Source: CAWBRT01 sp963819175 (GTDB taxonomy: Bacteria > Acidobacteriota > Terriglobia > Terriglobales > Acidobacteriaceae). Taken from it: a stretch of 64,000 bases of DNA. The translations under genes were made by a program, and so were the position numbers. Below are positions 7,688 to 15,690 of this stretch, in pieces; position 1 is the stretch's first letter, and each line of letters opens with the position of its first letter. The notes under the pieces are model-generated. The model saw nothing but the letters and a program-made list of their open reading frames with translations. It was not told where the DNA came from and did not search any database. The stretch spans positions 1-64,000 of the forward strand of contig CAWFVJ010000015.1 in assembly GCA_963819175.1 (NCBI GenBank), in the 5' to 3' direction.

Positions 7688-9230
7688 CCGTCCGAGTAAC
7701 TCTCCAACAGCAGCGGCAGACTGTTCCCGCGGGTGGCGTTTGACGAGTGTCCCGGGATGGGCTGCCGGTTAGACGTGAACGCCCAGATATTTAAGGGCTG
7801 GTGCTCGCTTCCCGGGGACTGCGTGCGGGGTTCACCCGTGGCGATTACGTGCTAACCAGCCGATGAAGCTTCAAGATGTTGTGAGCCATACAGACCAGGG
7901 CCCATTCTCCCTGCACTTTGTCCAGACCGCGCAACAGGAACTGCCGGAATCCCCGCGCTTGCTTGATCTGACCGAACACCGGTTCTACAATCGCTTTCCG
8001 CGCCGCGTAAATGGCTCGTCCTACTTGGGTCTGCAGTTTCCGGCGCATGCGGTCGGTGCGCGTCGCCCCTTTGGGCAGCGGTCCGCGTGGGCACCGCTCA
8101 GTTCGCCGATGGTGCTTGTCGCGAGCCACCGCAAGATAAGCATCGACTTTGGCTTTTTCCATTCCTTGCAGGCTGGCGTCGGAGGTATACCCACTGTCGG
8201 CCAGTACTTGGGACGGTTTTTGTCCGGCTTGTTCCTCCACGGTTGCAACCATCGGCAGCAGTTGTTTCTTGTCATTAGCGGCTTGGGTAACGGCCTGCCC
8301 GACGATCAACTGCAACACCGGCTCGACGGCAATCTGAGCGTTGTATCCCTGCAAGAAACCATCCGGCCCTTTCAGAATGCGCGATTCCGGATCGGTGAAG
8401 TTGTACTGGTCTTTTTCTTCCGGCTTAACTTCCGCCTTGCTGCCCTCGCCGTCCGGCTCCTTCGCTGCAGCGTCGGCCTCCTGGCGAGCCCGTGCTTCCA
8501 GGGCACGCTTGGCCTCGCGAATCCGTTGCAGCCGTTCTTCCCGTCGCTGCAATTCAGCCGGCAGTTCGTCTCCATAACAGTTCCGGCCATACCGCGCATC
8601 CTCTTCGGCGTCGATGCGCTCAGCCTCCTTCAGCAAGCGGCGCACCTCCTGTTTCAGCCGCTTTTGCTCCTCTTTCATGCGCTTATAGCTCATCGCCTTG
8701 TGCTTACTGGCGTTCCCCTTGATCTTGCTGCCGTCGATGGCGATGCGCCCCAGCTTCAGCGCCCCCAACTCCAGCGCCATCCGTAACACCTGTTCGAACA
8801 ACCCGTGCAGTGTCGCCAGGTGAATCTTGCGAAAATCCGATAGCGTGCGGAAATCCGGTTGGTTGTCCGCCGCCAGCACCCGAAACGCGACGTCCTCGTG
8901 CAGCCGTTTCTGCAGCCGCCTCGAAGAGAACACCCCAACGCAGTAGCCGTAGACCAGAATCTTGGTCATCATCCCCGGATGGTACGGCGGATACCCGCGT
9001 TCTTCCTGTTCGTAATACGACTCGATCGCACTCAAGTTCATCTCATCGATCAAGTCGCTGACGAAGTACGCCAGGTGTCCTTCTGGCAGCCAATCCCGAA
9101 GACTGGGAGGCAGCAACAAGTCCTGTTCAAACAGGTAGGGCCGGTAGGTTTTTGCCATGCTCGAAAACTGGCACATCCGTCCTGTGAGTTTCAAGCATTA
9201 TCGGAGGTTCGCTGCAGATTACTCGGACGG
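7688..9230. mobile_element. IS1182-family insertion sequence
   Basis: An insertion sequence of about 1.54 kb with one transposase gene. Perfect 12-bp inverted ends CCGTCCGAGTAA lie at 7688-7699 and, in reverse, 9219-9230. I could not define a target duplication with confidence, so the outermost bases may be off by a few. It sits between the second adenine methyltransferase and the short genes upstream of the radical-SAM gene, and splits no recognisable gene. The 145 bp between the left end and the transposase stop are non-coding. Confidence 0.75.
7845..9158 (-). CDS. IS1182-family DDE transposase
   Basis: Transposase of 437 aa, full length for the family. The N-terminal DUF772-type domain reads RPYLFEQDLLLPPSLRDWL and GYPPYHPGMMTKILVYGYC. 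Catalytic acids are visible in IAIDGSKIKGNASK (first Asp), VLADSGYTSDASL (second Asp) and AIVEPVFGQIKQARGF (Glu). A Lys/Glu-rich coiled-coil insert separates the first Asp from the second. The ATG at 9158 opens the conserved MAKTYRPYLF; an upstream extension to 9194 is less likely. The gene appears intact, so the element may be active. Confidence 0.9.
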   Translation of the reverse strand: MAKTYRPYLFEQDLLLPPSLRDWLPEGHLAYFVSDLIDEMNLSAIESYYEQEERGYPPYHPGMMTKILVYGYCVGVFSSRRLQKRLHEDVAFRVLAADNQPDFRTLSDFRKIHLATLHGLFEQVLRMALELGALKLGRIAIDGSKIKGNASKHKAMSYKRMKEEQKRLKQEVRRLLKEAERIDAEEDARYGRNCYGDELPAELQRREERLQRIREAKRALEARARQEADAAAKEPDGEGSKAEVKPEEKDQYNFTDPESRILKGPDGFLQGYNAQIAVEPVLQLIVGQAVTQAANDKKQLLPMVATVEEQAGQKPSQVLADSGYTSDASLQGMEKAKVDAYLAVARDKHHRRTERCPRGPLPKGATRTDRMRRKLQTQVGRAIYAARKAIVEPVFGQIKQARGFRQFLLRGLDKVQGEWALVCMAHNILKLHRLVST

Positions 9231-9402
9231 GCTCACTAGATACGGGCTGTATTGGGAAAATGTGAACAAACTATTTTTCGTGGGCGCACTTGCTGGTTTT
9301 TGGCGTCGTTATTGCCAATGTTGTTGGACATATCCGTCGTTCGTTTGCAAATTTGCCGGGCTGACAATTAGTTTGGAAAACCTTTTACGGCCCCATATGT
9401 AG

Positions 9403-9441
9403 GAAAAGAAAAAAGCCCCAAACCTTGCAGGGCGTGGGGCT
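9403..9441 (-). terminator. Rho-independent terminator-like hairpin
   Basis: AGCCCCA and TGGGGCT close a hairpin over 9414-9442. On the minus strand it is followed by a T-rich run (9403-9413). No minus-strand gene is recognised immediately upstream of it, so it may be a leftover of a gene displaced by the insertion sequence or a boundary that insulates it. Confidence 0.5.
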
Positions 9442-9457
9442 ATGGAGAGCAAACGAT

Positions 9458-9640
9458 ATGAGACTTAATACTGGACTGACGATCAAATGCACGAACTGCG
9501 GGACGCCGGTTTCACAGCGTCCTGATGGTTCCTTCCCGTTCCACACATGTCCCCTCCCTAAGGGCTGGCTCGCTTGGGCAGAGTCCATCACCTCGCTGGA
9601 TGACAACACCAACACCACCGATGACGACGGGGCACTGTAA
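9458..9640 (+). CDS. Small zinc-ribbon-like protein, 60 aa
   Basis: A 60-residue protein with CTNCG near the N-terminus and HTCPLPKG about 20 residues later, giving CxxC and HxC pairs able to bind one zinc ion. GGAGAG precedes ATG 9458 by about 10 bases. Its stop overlaps the start of the next gene (TAATG), so the two are translationally coupled. The acidic, Asp/Thr-rich tail is probably disordered. No specific family was recognised. Confidence 0.6.
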   Translation: MRLNTGLTIKCTNCGTPVSQRPDGSFPFHTCPLPKGWLAWAESITSLDDNTNTTDDDGAL

Positions 9641-9873
9641 TGCTGACCCCACAGGAACTCGCCAACGTCCATAAATTCATCGGGTTGGTCACTGGCGACC
9701 GATCCTGCTTGAGCGACCGCCAACGCCGGTGGCTGGACGCTCACAAGGACCCGGTCGCCGCGCTCCACGTCACCGGGCGATTGTCCAATCAACGCCATTG
9801 GGCGGTCGCCACGTGGGGCGCCGTCGCCCACAAATACCGCCCGAGCTGGTGGTCGGATGAGGACGAACTATGA
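9640..9873 (+). CDS. Hypothetical protein, 77 aa
   Basis: Small soluble protein of 77 aa, Trp- and Arg-rich in the middle (LSDRQRRWLDAHKDP). It starts inside the stop codon of the zinc-ribbon-like gene. It is not recognised. Neighbours suggest an accessory role in the element together with the radical-SAM gene downstream. Confidence 0.5.
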   Translation: MLTPQELANVHKFIGLVTGDRSCLSDRQRRWLDAHKDPVAALHVTGRLSNQRHWAVATWGAVAHKYRPSWWSDEDEL

Positions 9874-9995
9874 AGAAGCTATTCGCCTTCTTCTGGGTGG
9901 GTTCTGCAAACTTTTGCTCCTAACTATACCTTCCATACATCTCAAGCTGACCCGGAATTGAAGAGGGCCGCTGCGAGCTACAGGCTGGAGCGCAA

Positions 9996-10133
9996 GTGCA
10001 GCCCCAGCCCAACGATTCCATAGAAGACCAGCTCACGGAACTGGGGTTGCTCCGGCTTCGCGGCGACGGCGAGCGAAAAACAAATCGGGCGATTTGGCGG
10101 ATGCTCTATATACTTCATGCTGCCGCCCCATGA
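9996..10133 (+). CDS. Possible small protein coupled to radical-SAM gene, 45 aa
   Basis: A GTG-started frame with GGAG six bases upstream encodes 45 residues (DSIEDQLTELGLLRLRGDG, then a basic helix). Its TGA overlaps the ATG at 10130 of the radical-SAM gene. This ATGA overlap is the main evidence that the frame is real and that 10130 is the true downstream start. The function is unknown. Confidence 0.4.
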   Translation: MQPQPNDSIEDQLTELGLLRLRGDGERKTNRAIWRMLYILHAAAP

Positions 10134-12325
10134 CGAAGCATCCGCACATCCCCGAACTCAAGGAACCGGAGGTTCCGAAGCAGTCCGAGATTTATGTGTT
10201 CGACCGGGATGCCATCGCGGCGTACTACAAGAGCATGCCGCTTGCGGACGGCAGGAACCGCATCGGGCAGTATCGAGCAGTTTTGCCCAAGCTTGAGCCC
10301 CCGGTCCCCGTTGGCAGCTTCTACATGTACGATGACGCCGAAGGCAATTGGTTGGTGTGCCAATTGGTTGGTAAGGTCCGATGGCGAGAAGAAGAGATCG
10401 CCCGCTATGGGCCGGGCGAGAAGGAAGCCGCCCTCGAACACCTCAAAAGGCTGGTTGCCTCCGGGCGCGCAGAAAGGAACATGATCCCCATGGCCGAGAA
10501 AACAGACCGTGACACGTCACGCTCAGTCACTCCCGTGACGGTGGCCGGTACCGCCGCTGTAGCCCTATCGCCCTTCACCTTGGACGAAAACACAAAGATT
10601 TTCTTCGCCGGAAAGCCCGCGAAAACCGAGCGTGACATGTCACGCTCCATTTTTTTGGTGGGGACTCCGTATCAGTATGCCGGGCTGGACGACAAGACGT
10701 TCACCAAGACGCTCGTCGGGTTCGTCGAGCAGGGGAAAAAACAAGCCGAAGAACTTGGCTCAACGCTCTACTATAAGATTCTGCCCGGGCTGCAAGATGC
10801 GCGCCGCCGCTTCGCTGAACATAAAGGCGACCCCCAATACCGGCTGAACGGTTGTACCGGGATCGAAGCTTTCACCCGCAAGCTCGGGCTCAAGCCTGCG
10901 ACGGTGCGCAAATGGCGGCAACGGGAAAAAGAGCGGCTGTTCAATGCAGAAGTAAAGCTGCTTCTCGGCAAAGAGGAAAAAGGACATACATCGAAGGCGG
11001 CCCGTCCGCTGCCGCGCCCGGAAAGCGAAACCGAGAAAGGCATATTGGCTGAACAATGTCTAAAGATGACCCACACGCTGCTTGGGCCTTCCGTTGAGCC
11101 GTTTGCCGAGAGGGTCAAGAAGGCCATCCGCATGGCGGAATCCGTCATGGAAGCGGCGGCAGGCGGTTCTTATGCGGACATCGCACCCGTGGAAGCCGAG
11201 AGATTTGCCGCTGCCGACAGAGCGAAGCCCACGTTGAAAATGTGGCGGGAACAGCAAATCGCTATTGGTAAGTTCCGTCTGAAATACTTCGGGAACGCAG
11301 CTCAAGATTTTGTAGACCGGCAAAGACTCAGTTTCGCAAGCAGCCCGTTTAAAAAAGTGCTGGGCCTCGTTGGCAATCCGGACCACGCGGACGACCTTGC
11401 GGCGATGGCGGCCACGCTGCGCGCAACGGCGGAAAACCTTGTGCTGCTGGCGGATGTAATGGAGCCGGAGCTGAACTCTGCCACGGCGAGCCCAAAGGCG
11501 AAAGCAGCATCCGAAGCCCATGCCAAAGCGATATATCCGAAGAATTGCAAGTACATCTACGTACCCGGCGCGATCGCGGAGTTCGCCCCGCTCGCCTGCA
11601 ATCCCGACAAGCACTGCGGGCACAAATGCAAATATTGTTACGTCCCGTCCGCCACGAAGCAGCACAGAGACGAATTCAATTCGGACGCCATCCCCCGCGA
11701 CGAGTTCATCGAGCTGTTGACCAACGACGCCTTGAAATACAAAGCTGGGGGGGTAACTGACCAAGTCCTGCTGTCATACTCCAGCGACCCGTACCATGCA
11801 GGCGACACCAGCCTGACCCGGGAGACCATACAGGCGATTCAAGCGAACAGCGACTTGGGCATCTGCATCTTGACAAAGGGAGGCACGAGGGCGCTGCGGG
11901 ACCTTGATCTGTTTCGCCCTGATAAAGACTGCTTCGCCACCAGCCTGTCAAGCACGGATGCGGCCTTGTTGAAGGAATGGGAGCCCGATTCCCCATCCAA
12001 GGAAGGCAGGATGGATGCGCTGAAGGCGTTCCATGATGCGGGAATTTTCACTTGGGTTTCGCTTGAGCCTGTCATCACGCCCGCCAGCTCGCTTGCGGTC
12101 ATCGAAGCCACACATCCCTATGTCGACCTGTACAAGACGGGGAAGATGAACGCCCGGGGCACACCCCTCCCACCGGGATACAAGGACGTGGACTGGAAAG
12201 CCTACGTGATCGATTGTGTCCACAGGTGCGAATCCCTCGGCAAAAAGCTGTACGTGAAGGAAAGCCTGCAAGGGCACCTGCCCGAAGGCTTCGTCAACGA
12301 GATGCGCATGACGCAGCACTTCTGA
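10130..12325 (+). CDS. Large radical-SAM protein, spore-photoproduct-lyase-like core
   Basis: Protein of 731 aa. The C-terminal third is a radical-SAM domain of the SplB-like type (COG1533-like). Cys496, Cys500 and Cys503 in CGHKCKYCYVPS would bind the 4Fe-4S cluster, and VLLSYSSDPYHAGD, GICILTKGGTRAL and FTWVSLEPVITPA follow as barrel strands. The N-terminal 480 residues are unusual: a small domain (about 1-110), a spacer with repeated TDRDTSRS/TERDMSRS, an HTH-like segment (about 240-265, AFTRKLGLKPATVRKWRQRE) and a long helical region. SplB relatives repair UV lesions, and phage versions accompany DNA modification. Here DNA binding plus radical chemistry suggests an enzyme acting on DNA, but the substrate is unknown. 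The start is chosen by the ATGA overlap with the upstream frame. Confidence 0.75.
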   Translation: MTKHPHIPELKEPEVPKQSEIYVFDRDAIAAYYKSMPLADGRNRIGQYRAVLPKLEPPVPVGSFYMYDDAEGNWLVCQLVGKVRWREEEIARYGPGEKEAALEHLKRLVASGRAERNMIPMAEKTDRDTSRSVTPVTVAGTAAVALSPFTLDENTKIFFAGKPAKTERDMSRSIFLVGTPYQYAGLDDKTFTKTLVGFVEQGKKQAEELGSTLYYKILPGLQDARRRFAEHKGDPQYRLNGCTGIEAFTRKLGLKPATVRKWRQREKERLFNAEVKLLLGKEEKGHTSKAARPLPRPESETEKGILAEQCLKMTHTLLGPSVEPFAERVKKAIRMAESVMEAAAGGSYADIAPVEAERFAAADRAKPTLKMWREQQIAIGKFRLKYFGNAAQDFVDRQRLSFASSPFKKVLGLVGNPDHADDLAAMAATLRATAENLVLLADVMEPELNSATASPKAKAASEAHAKAIYPKNCKYIYVPGAIAEFAPLACNPDKHCGHKCKYCYVPSATKQHRDEFNSDAIPRDEFIELLTNDALKYKAGGVTDQVLLSYSSDPYHAGDTSLTRETIQAIQANSDLGICILTKGGTRALRDLDLFRPDKDCFATSLSSTDAALLKEWEPDSPSKEGRMDALKAFHDAGIFTWVSLEPVITPASSLAVIEATHPYVDLYKTGKMNARGTPLPPGYKDVDWKAYVIDCVHRCESLGKKLYVKESLQGHLPEGFVNEMRMTQHF
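10628..10647. repeat. 20-bp perfect palindrome inside radical-SAM gene
   Basis: GAGCGTGACA is followed directly by its reverse complement. It encodes the second RDMSRS motif. A near-copy (CGTGAC, two bases, GTCACG) lies at 10508-10521 and encodes RDTSRS, and CCGTGACGG lies at 10533-10541. The DNA symmetry is stronger than the protein needs, which hints at a binding site. Confidence 0.5.
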
Positions 12326-12358
12326 CGGAAGGCAGATGCGGCTGCACGGTCGATGGAT

Positions 12359-13519
12359 TTACTCCCGATCAATTTCGGCAAAACTGCCGTTGACCTGCGT
12401 GCGCGTTTTTTCGCTTCCTAACTCTGCATCCGCCAAATAACGCAAAGTCGTTTCCAACGACTCATGACCGAGCCAGCCTTGAATCGTTCGCGCCGAGACT
12501 CCGTTCGCATGGTGCATCGTTGCAAACGTCTTGCGGAACCGATGCAAAATCCAATGCTCACAGCATGCCGCATCCTTGCAGGAAACCGCTTTGCCGTGCA
12601 GCGTGCCTGTGCAATGACCGCAGTTCAGTCCAGCAGCGAGTGCCCTCTCTTTCAGCATTCTTAAGAAGTGACCTTCGGGATTCCCCCCTGTGTTAGGAAA
12701 AATCAGCCAGCCGTCTGGATGCATCGCCTTGCGCACCTTGAGCAGTTCCAAGAGCGAATCGGGGATCGGCACCGTGCGTTCTTCTTTGTCTTTTGGCTTC
12801 CAGTCCCACTGCCGCTTTTCCAGCACGCTGATCGTCTTCAATTTGAAGTCAACATCCGTGTGGCAAGCATGGGCAACTTCGTCTTCACGGAATCCCGTGC
12901 CGAGAAAGAATTGCCAAATCTGCAACTCTTCGTCGGTCGAGGCGGCATTGAGCGCCCGCAGTTCCTCGACGGAATAAGCCTTCACTTTCTTTTCCGTGTA
13001 TTTGTGCCGCACCGTGACAGTGATGACGCCGTGCGCTCGCAGGAAGGTCACGACCCCCGCTACACGGTTCGCTATCGTTCGGTCATCCTGTCCAGCTTTT
13101 TTCTGCGCTACAACGAATGCGGTGAGGTCGCCCTTGTCGATTTGGTCAAGGAGTTCTTTGGTGCAGGACTTGCGGAATTCGTTCAGGAACAAGCTGTATG
13201 CCAACCACGTCTTGTGCGCCCTCGTCGCGGAAACCGTGCCGAGGTAAGACGACATGGCGTCGTCCACTCTGACCCGCTTCGTGGGTGCGGCTGCGAGGGT
13301 GGGAACTTCTGATAGCAGTGCCGCTTCTTTGGTTGCTCTCGCCGCAAGCGCGGCATTCAGGCAGTTTACGTCGAGGGTCTCCCACCGACGCTTGCCATTA
13401 GCGGCGTAACGCAGGCAGAAAACTGTGCCCTCAGGGTAAATTCTTTTCTTATTGGGCTTCACGTAGCGGCGGCGCTTGCCGTTCGCTGCGGTTTCCCGAA
13501 TCCATAGGCTCACGGTCAT
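12359..13519 (-). CDS. Tyrosine recombinase/integrase of the element
   Basis: Site-specific integrase of 386 aa. The N-terminal core-binding domain is followed by the catalytic domain: Arg in GTGFREDEVAHA, the HxxR box in LHRFRKTFAT, the second His in GWLGHESLETTLRYL and the presumed nucleophile Tyr in the same segment. A Cys-rich insert (CGHC, then CKDAACCEHW) just before the HxxR box could bind zinc. AGGAAG sits six bases before ATG 13519, preferred over an upstream start at 13540. The gene lies 100 bp from the 3' end of tRNA-Ser, the classic position for an element integrated at a tRNA. Confidence 0.9.
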   Translation of the reverse strand: MTVSLWIRETAANGKRRRYVKPNKKRIYPEGTVFCLRYAANGKRRWETLDVNCLNAALAARATKEAALLSEVPTLAAAPTKRVRVDDAMSSYLGTVSATRAHKTWLAYSLFLNEFRKSCTKELLDQIDKGDLTAFVVAQKKAGQDDRTIANRVAGVVTFLRAHGVITVTVRHKYTEKKVKAYSVEELRALNAASTDEELQIWQFFLGTGFREDEVAHACHTDVDFKLKTISVLEKRQWDWKPKDKEERTVPIPDSLLELLKVRKAMHPDGWLIFPNTGGNPEGHFLRMLKERALAAGLNCGHCTGTLHGKAVSCKDAACCEHWILHRFRKTFATMHHANGVSARTIQGWLGHESLETTLRYLADAELGSEKTRTQVNGSFAEIDRE

Positions 13520-13620
13520 GATTTCTTCCTCAGAGCCCAATACTGAGAATTGAGGAAGAATCAGGAATTCGGGTAGCCACGCTTGGTAGCCAAGCCGCTA
13601 AGTGATTGTATTTAAAGGAC

Positions 13621-13710
13621 TGGCGGAGAGAGTGGGATTCGAACCCACGTTAGAGTTACCCCTAAACACGCTTTCCAAGCGTGCGCCTTCAGCCACTCGG
13701 CCATCTCTCC
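13621..13710 (-). tRNA. tRNA-Ser (anticodon GGA), probable attachment site
   Basis: The 90-nt minus-strand sequence folds as a class II tRNA. The acceptor stem is GGAGAGA with TCTCTCC, the discriminator is G and CCA is encoded. The anticodon stem CACGC/GCGTG holds the loop TTGGAAA with anticodon GGA. There is a long variable arm, and the T-loop is GTTCGAATC. The 3' end faces the integrase, so its 3' half is the likely attB core used by the element. Confidence 0.95.
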
Positions 13711-13920
13711 GCAGAGCAATCCGTGAACCCGCACAGCGGCTTCAATTCATTCTAGCAGAGGGCCTGCGCGGCCTCCGTAGGTTTGCCCGGAAAGCCCATT
13801 CAGCGTTCTTGTTTCAGCATGTGCCGCAGTCAAAGCTTCGCCCGGCAGATGCATCGCGCGCTTCAAAGGCCAGCGAGATCGCGGAACAGTCCGATGTCCC
13901 GGCTGTGGCTGGCGCCTTCA

Positions 13921-14397
13921 CTATTCATCTTTTTTCATTTGCTCGGTCAGGTAATTCTTAACGCCCATCTCGGTCATGGCGTGCAGTTGTGCTTCCAGCC
14001 AGTCGATATGGTGCTCTTCGTCGCTCAGAAGCTGCTCAAGTAGCATCTTGGACCCGTTATCTCCAACCTCGGCACAGGTCTTAACGCCCGCGTTCAGCCG
14101 CTTCACAGCGTCATATTCCAGTTGCACGTCGTTGCGGAACTGCTGTTCGACGGTGGTGCCGATATTGATCTTGAAATAATCGCTCATATTCGGCGTTCCA
14201 TCCAGAAAGAGGATGCGCTCCATGAGCTTTTCGGCGTGGACCATCTCTTCGATGGACTCTTTCTTGATCAGTTTGGACAAGCGCTCATAGCCCCAGTTCT
14301 CGCACATCTCAGAATGGAGGAAGTATTGATTGATGGCAGTCAGTTCTGCCTTCAGGCATTGACTCAGTACCTCGATAACCTTCGAATTGCCTTTCAC
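13921..14397 (-). CDS. bfr: Bacterioferritin
   Basis: Iron-storage ferritin of 158 aa, the usual Bfr length. It assembles a 24-subunit cytoplasmic shell that oxidises and stores iron. Family residues are visible: the first ferroxidase Glu in LKAELTAINQYFLHSEMC, the EEMVHAEKLMERILFLDG box, the heme-ligand Met region following, and LLSDEEHHIDWLEAQ with the last ferroxidase Glu and His. I chose GTG 14397 because GGAGGCTGG precedes it and it opens the conserved KGNSKVIEVL. A longer frame to 14508 is not supported. It lies upstream of the tRNA-Ser gene, outside the mobile element. Confidence 0.92.
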   Translation of the reverse strand: MKGNSKVIEVLSQCLKAELTAINQYFLHSEMCENWGYERLSKLIKKESIEEMVHAEKLMERILFLDGTPNMSDYFKINIGTTVEQQFRNDVQLEYDAVKRLNAGVKTCAEVGDNGSKMLLEQLLSDEEHHIDWLEAQLHAMTEMGVKNYLTEQMKKDE

Positions 14398-14543
14398 TTT
14401 TCCAGCCTCCCGAAGTGACGCTTGACTGCATTCGCAGAGTCGAATCCGCGACACTGCATTGTAAACCCTTCCGAGCCGTCGAATCCAAACGCGGGTAGGA
14501 CCCGACAATGTCGGCTGTGAACGGATTTGCCGGTGAAACTGCT

Positions 14544-15335
14544 TTAGCGGGAGCTTCCGGCGATGTTACTGATGCTCTCAGCGGCGGGCGTGGCAGGCGT
14601 GGCAGGAGTTTCCGGTACGCTCGGCGAGCTGCTGCCGAGGAGTTTGTGATGCATGCAATACAATGCCAGTTCCAAGCGGTCCGAGACGCCCAGTTTGTCG
14701 TAAATTTTGCGCAGATAGTTCTTCACAACCTGCTCGGTGGTGCCGACGTCCGTGGCGATTTCTTTGTTCCGCAATCCCTGTGTGACGCCCGAGATGATCA
14801 TCAATTCCTTGTTGCTCAACTTAGTCCGGGTCTTCGGACTGATCAGCTTCATCGCCTGCGCGCGATAGGCCTCGATGACAAGGTTGATGCAACGATTATC
14901 CAGCCAGGTTTCGCCGGCGGCAACTTTGCGGATGCACTTGATCAGCAGGTCTGGAGCAACAGAACGCGGCACGACCCCGCAAGCACCTCGACGGACGTAT
15001 TCCAGAATTTCCGTTTCATCCTGATCGGCCACGATCAGCACCACTTTCAACTTGGGTACAAGTTGCAGCAGCGCGGCGACGCTTTCGGCCGGCTCGACCG
15101 CAAGCCCCGCCTCCATCAGGAGAACGTCAGCGGAATGCCGCTGGACGGCTGCCTCCGTCTGGGCCAGAGTTTCCGTCTGGGCCATAACGCGCAAGTCGTC
15201 TTCCAGGGCAAAAATCTTCCTCATGCCGACACGGAAGATCGGCTCGCTATCGGCAACGATCACTCGAATCCGATCGACGCCGCCATCAAGCTCTTGTTCT
15301 ATTTGTCCCTGTGCCTCAGCCGGCTCAGTGGCCAT
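14544..15335 (-). CDS. LuxR-family response regulator with degenerate receiver
   Basis: NarL/FixJ-like regulator of 263 aa. Residues 22-145 form a receiver fold and residues 165-235 a LuxR-type helix-turn-helix (LSNKELMIISGVTQGLRNKE, EQVVKNYLRKIYDKLGVSDR). The receiver is atypical. The acidic pair is Asp29-Ser30 and the phospho-accepting Asp position in DVLLMEAGL is Glu75. A Glu at this site can mimic phosphorylation, so the protein may act without a kinase. The C-terminal tail is Pro/Ser/Thr-rich. It is followed on the same strand only by convergent or unrelated genes. The target promoters are unknown. Confidence 0.85.
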   Translation of the reverse strand: MATEPAEAQGQIEQELDGGVDRIRVIVADSEPIFRVGMRKIFALEDDLRVMAQTETLAQTEAAVQRHSADVLLMEAGLAVEPAESVAALLQLVPKLKVVLIVADQDETEILEYVRRGACGVVPRSVAPDLLIKCIRKVAAGETWLDNRCINLVIEAYRAQAMKLISPKTRTKLSNKELMIISGVTQGLRNKEIATDVGTTEQVVKNYLRKIYDKLGVSDRLELALYCMHHKLLGSSSPSVPETPATPATPAAESISNIAGSSR

Positions 15336-15369
15336 CGCGCTTCCCTGGGGGAGACTCTCCCTTTCCTAT

Positions 15370-15690
15370 CTACGAACGCAGGAATCGGTACTCGTCAATA
15401 ATAACAGCCAGCTCCTGACGATTACCTTCAGGTGAGCAGCGTACCACGCGCCCGGTACAGTTCACCAGCACATCCTTGCCCGAGCGGAAATTTCCTGCGG
15501 GCATAGCCAGGACGAACTCGATCAGACTGCCTGCCGGGATGAACTGATCCAGATGAAAGAGGGCACCAGCCGATGAAATGTTTCGAGACTCTGCGGGGTA
15601 CTCCTGCCCGTTGTAGCGAATGGCGATTGCAAGCCTGAGCGGGAAGCGAACCCCGCAGCGAATGTCCGGAATGTAGTTTGGCGCTATCAC
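15370..15690 (-). CDS. PilZ-domain protein
   Basis: A stand-alone PilZ domain of 106 aa. The cyclic-di-GMP-binding motifs are partly visible: RFPLRLAIAIRY supplies an RxxxR-like arginine pair, and ESRNISSAGALFHLD matches the D/NxSxxG motif. The remaining strands (LIEFVLAMPAG, VNCTGRVVRCSP) follow the PilZ barrel. It lies 35 bp upstream of the LuxR-type regulator on the same strand, so the two may be cotranscribed and link c-di-GMP to transcription or surface behaviour. That link is inference. Confidence 0.85.
   Translation of the reverse strand: MIAPNYIPDIRCGVRFPLRLAIAIRYNGQEYPAESRNISSAGALFHLDQFIPAGSLIEFVLAMPAGNFRSGKDVLVNCTGRVVRCSPEGNRQELAVIIDEYRFLRS

Larger units (their letters stand above)
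1..13620. mobile_element. Integrated mobile element at tRNA-Ser, left end outside window
   Basis: The block from the window edge to the tRNA-Ser gene has the content of an integrative element: a tyrosine integrase transcribed away from the tRNA 3' end, a primase-polymerase/helicase, a repeat cluster resembling iterons, three DNA methyltransferases, a radical-SAM protein, tiny ORFs and an insertion sequence. Housekeeping genes begin immediately past the tRNA. No capsid, portal, terminase or conjugation gene is visible, so a satellite or a mobilisable island is as likely as a prophage. I did not find a second copy of the tRNA 3' end in the window, so attL probably lies to the left of base 1. 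The right boundary is inferred from the tRNA end. Confidence 0.75.

Noticed and set aside
7863..8786. Long open frame antisense to the IS1182 transposase
   Set aside because: Shadow frame of a high-GC gene; no domain and no ribosome-binding site.
9870..9923. 17-residue frame starting in the stop of the 77-aa gene (MKKLFAFFWVGSANFCS)
   Set aside because: Too short to support; likely the 5' remnant of a truncated gene.
1..13620. attL copy of the tRNA-Ser 3' end within the window
   Set aside because: Searched by eye for GTTCGAATCCCACTCTCTCC and its complement; only the tRNA itself has it, so attL is probably outside.
13602..13961. Open frame across the tRNA-Ser gene on the plus strand
   Set aside because: Runs antisense through a clear tRNA; coding is not credible.
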